64,000 bases of DNA. Source: Gibbula magus (taxonomy: Eukaryota; Mollusca; Gastropoda; Trochida; Trochidae). The DNA is taken from positions 21,619,523-21,683,522 of the forward strand of contig OW388301.1 of the NCBI GenBank assembly GCA_936450465.1. The letters run 5' to 3'. Position 1 is the first letter of the stretch. The number at the start of each line of letters is the position of its first letter. Below are positions 63,871 through 64,000 of this stretch, piece after piece. A program made the position numbers and the translations under genes. Below the pieces are notes generated by a model, which was given only the letters and a program-made list of their open reading frames with translations, did no database searches and was not told where the DNA came from.

Positions 63871-64000
63871 ATATACCTTGGAGAAGGGTTTTTCGTTTGT
63901 TTGTGTTTTATGTTCATTTATACTTTTATATTACAAATCCTAATGAGCTATAGAACCAATGCCTCTAAGTTCGTCTATTACTTCAAGTAATATCAATATA

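Overview
The window looks like animal genomic DNA, most probably from a mollusc and plausibly a bivalve. It is AT-rich and intron-rich, and it is packed with decayed transposable elements. Several repeats have the pearl-like architecture described in bivalves: a terminal hairpin, an (ACGG/CCGT)n tract and 140-170 bp monomers. No prokaryotic gene organisation is present, and most short open frames are chance or repeat-derived.

Only one convincing host gene is visible: a fibrinogen-related protein (FReP/ficolin-like lectin) on the + strand. Four exons at 5668-5801, 6226-6322, 19807-19971 and 24643-24887 join in frame with GT/AG borders and rebuild a complete C-terminal fibrinogen-like domain of about 212 residues ending in a stop codon. 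The upstream exons (signal peptide, any linker or extra domain) are missing or uncertain; a weak Cys-containing candidate lies at 13-175. The 13.5-kb second intron and the 4.7-kb third intron are almost entirely repeats.

Layout. 0.3-1.0 kb: a diverged 300-bp tandem repeat. 1.5-4.7 kb: a rearranged Ty1/copia element whose 5' end (LTR, primer site, Gag start) faces opposite to its body. 5.7-24.9 kb: the FReP gene. Its introns hold a CAGTCTGA-ended MITE, 21-bp and 16-bp satellites, a large inverted repeat (about 8.0-9.4 kb against 18.0-18.65 kb), a LINE remnant, a 66-bp satellite and a 1.84-kb pearl-like element with a 451-bp higher-order repeat. 25-43 kb: MITEs, hairpin repeats, LINE 3' scraps, a second inverted pair of short-period arrays (33.3 and 39.3 kb), a tRNA-derived SINE family and a possible LTR/primer-binding site. 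43-50 kb: pearl-like elements, a mariner tip and SINEs. 50.2-54.07 kb: a nearly whole but broken LINE on the - strand. 54.6-57.7 kb: a hammerhead-like motif, an ankyrin-repeat relic, a hairpin MITE, LINE ORF1 and endonuclease scraps, and a striking 35-bp periodic array of perfect 16-bp palindromes. 57.7-64 kb: mostly unannotatable DNA with a few repeats.

No defence island, CRISPR array, operon or bacterial-type system is present. The observations most worth a second look are the palindrome array at 55.95-56.25 kb, the two satellite-bearing inverted-repeat pairs, and the pearl-like elements that share one architecture but carry unrelated monomers. All homology statements come from reading motifs by eye; no database search was possible.
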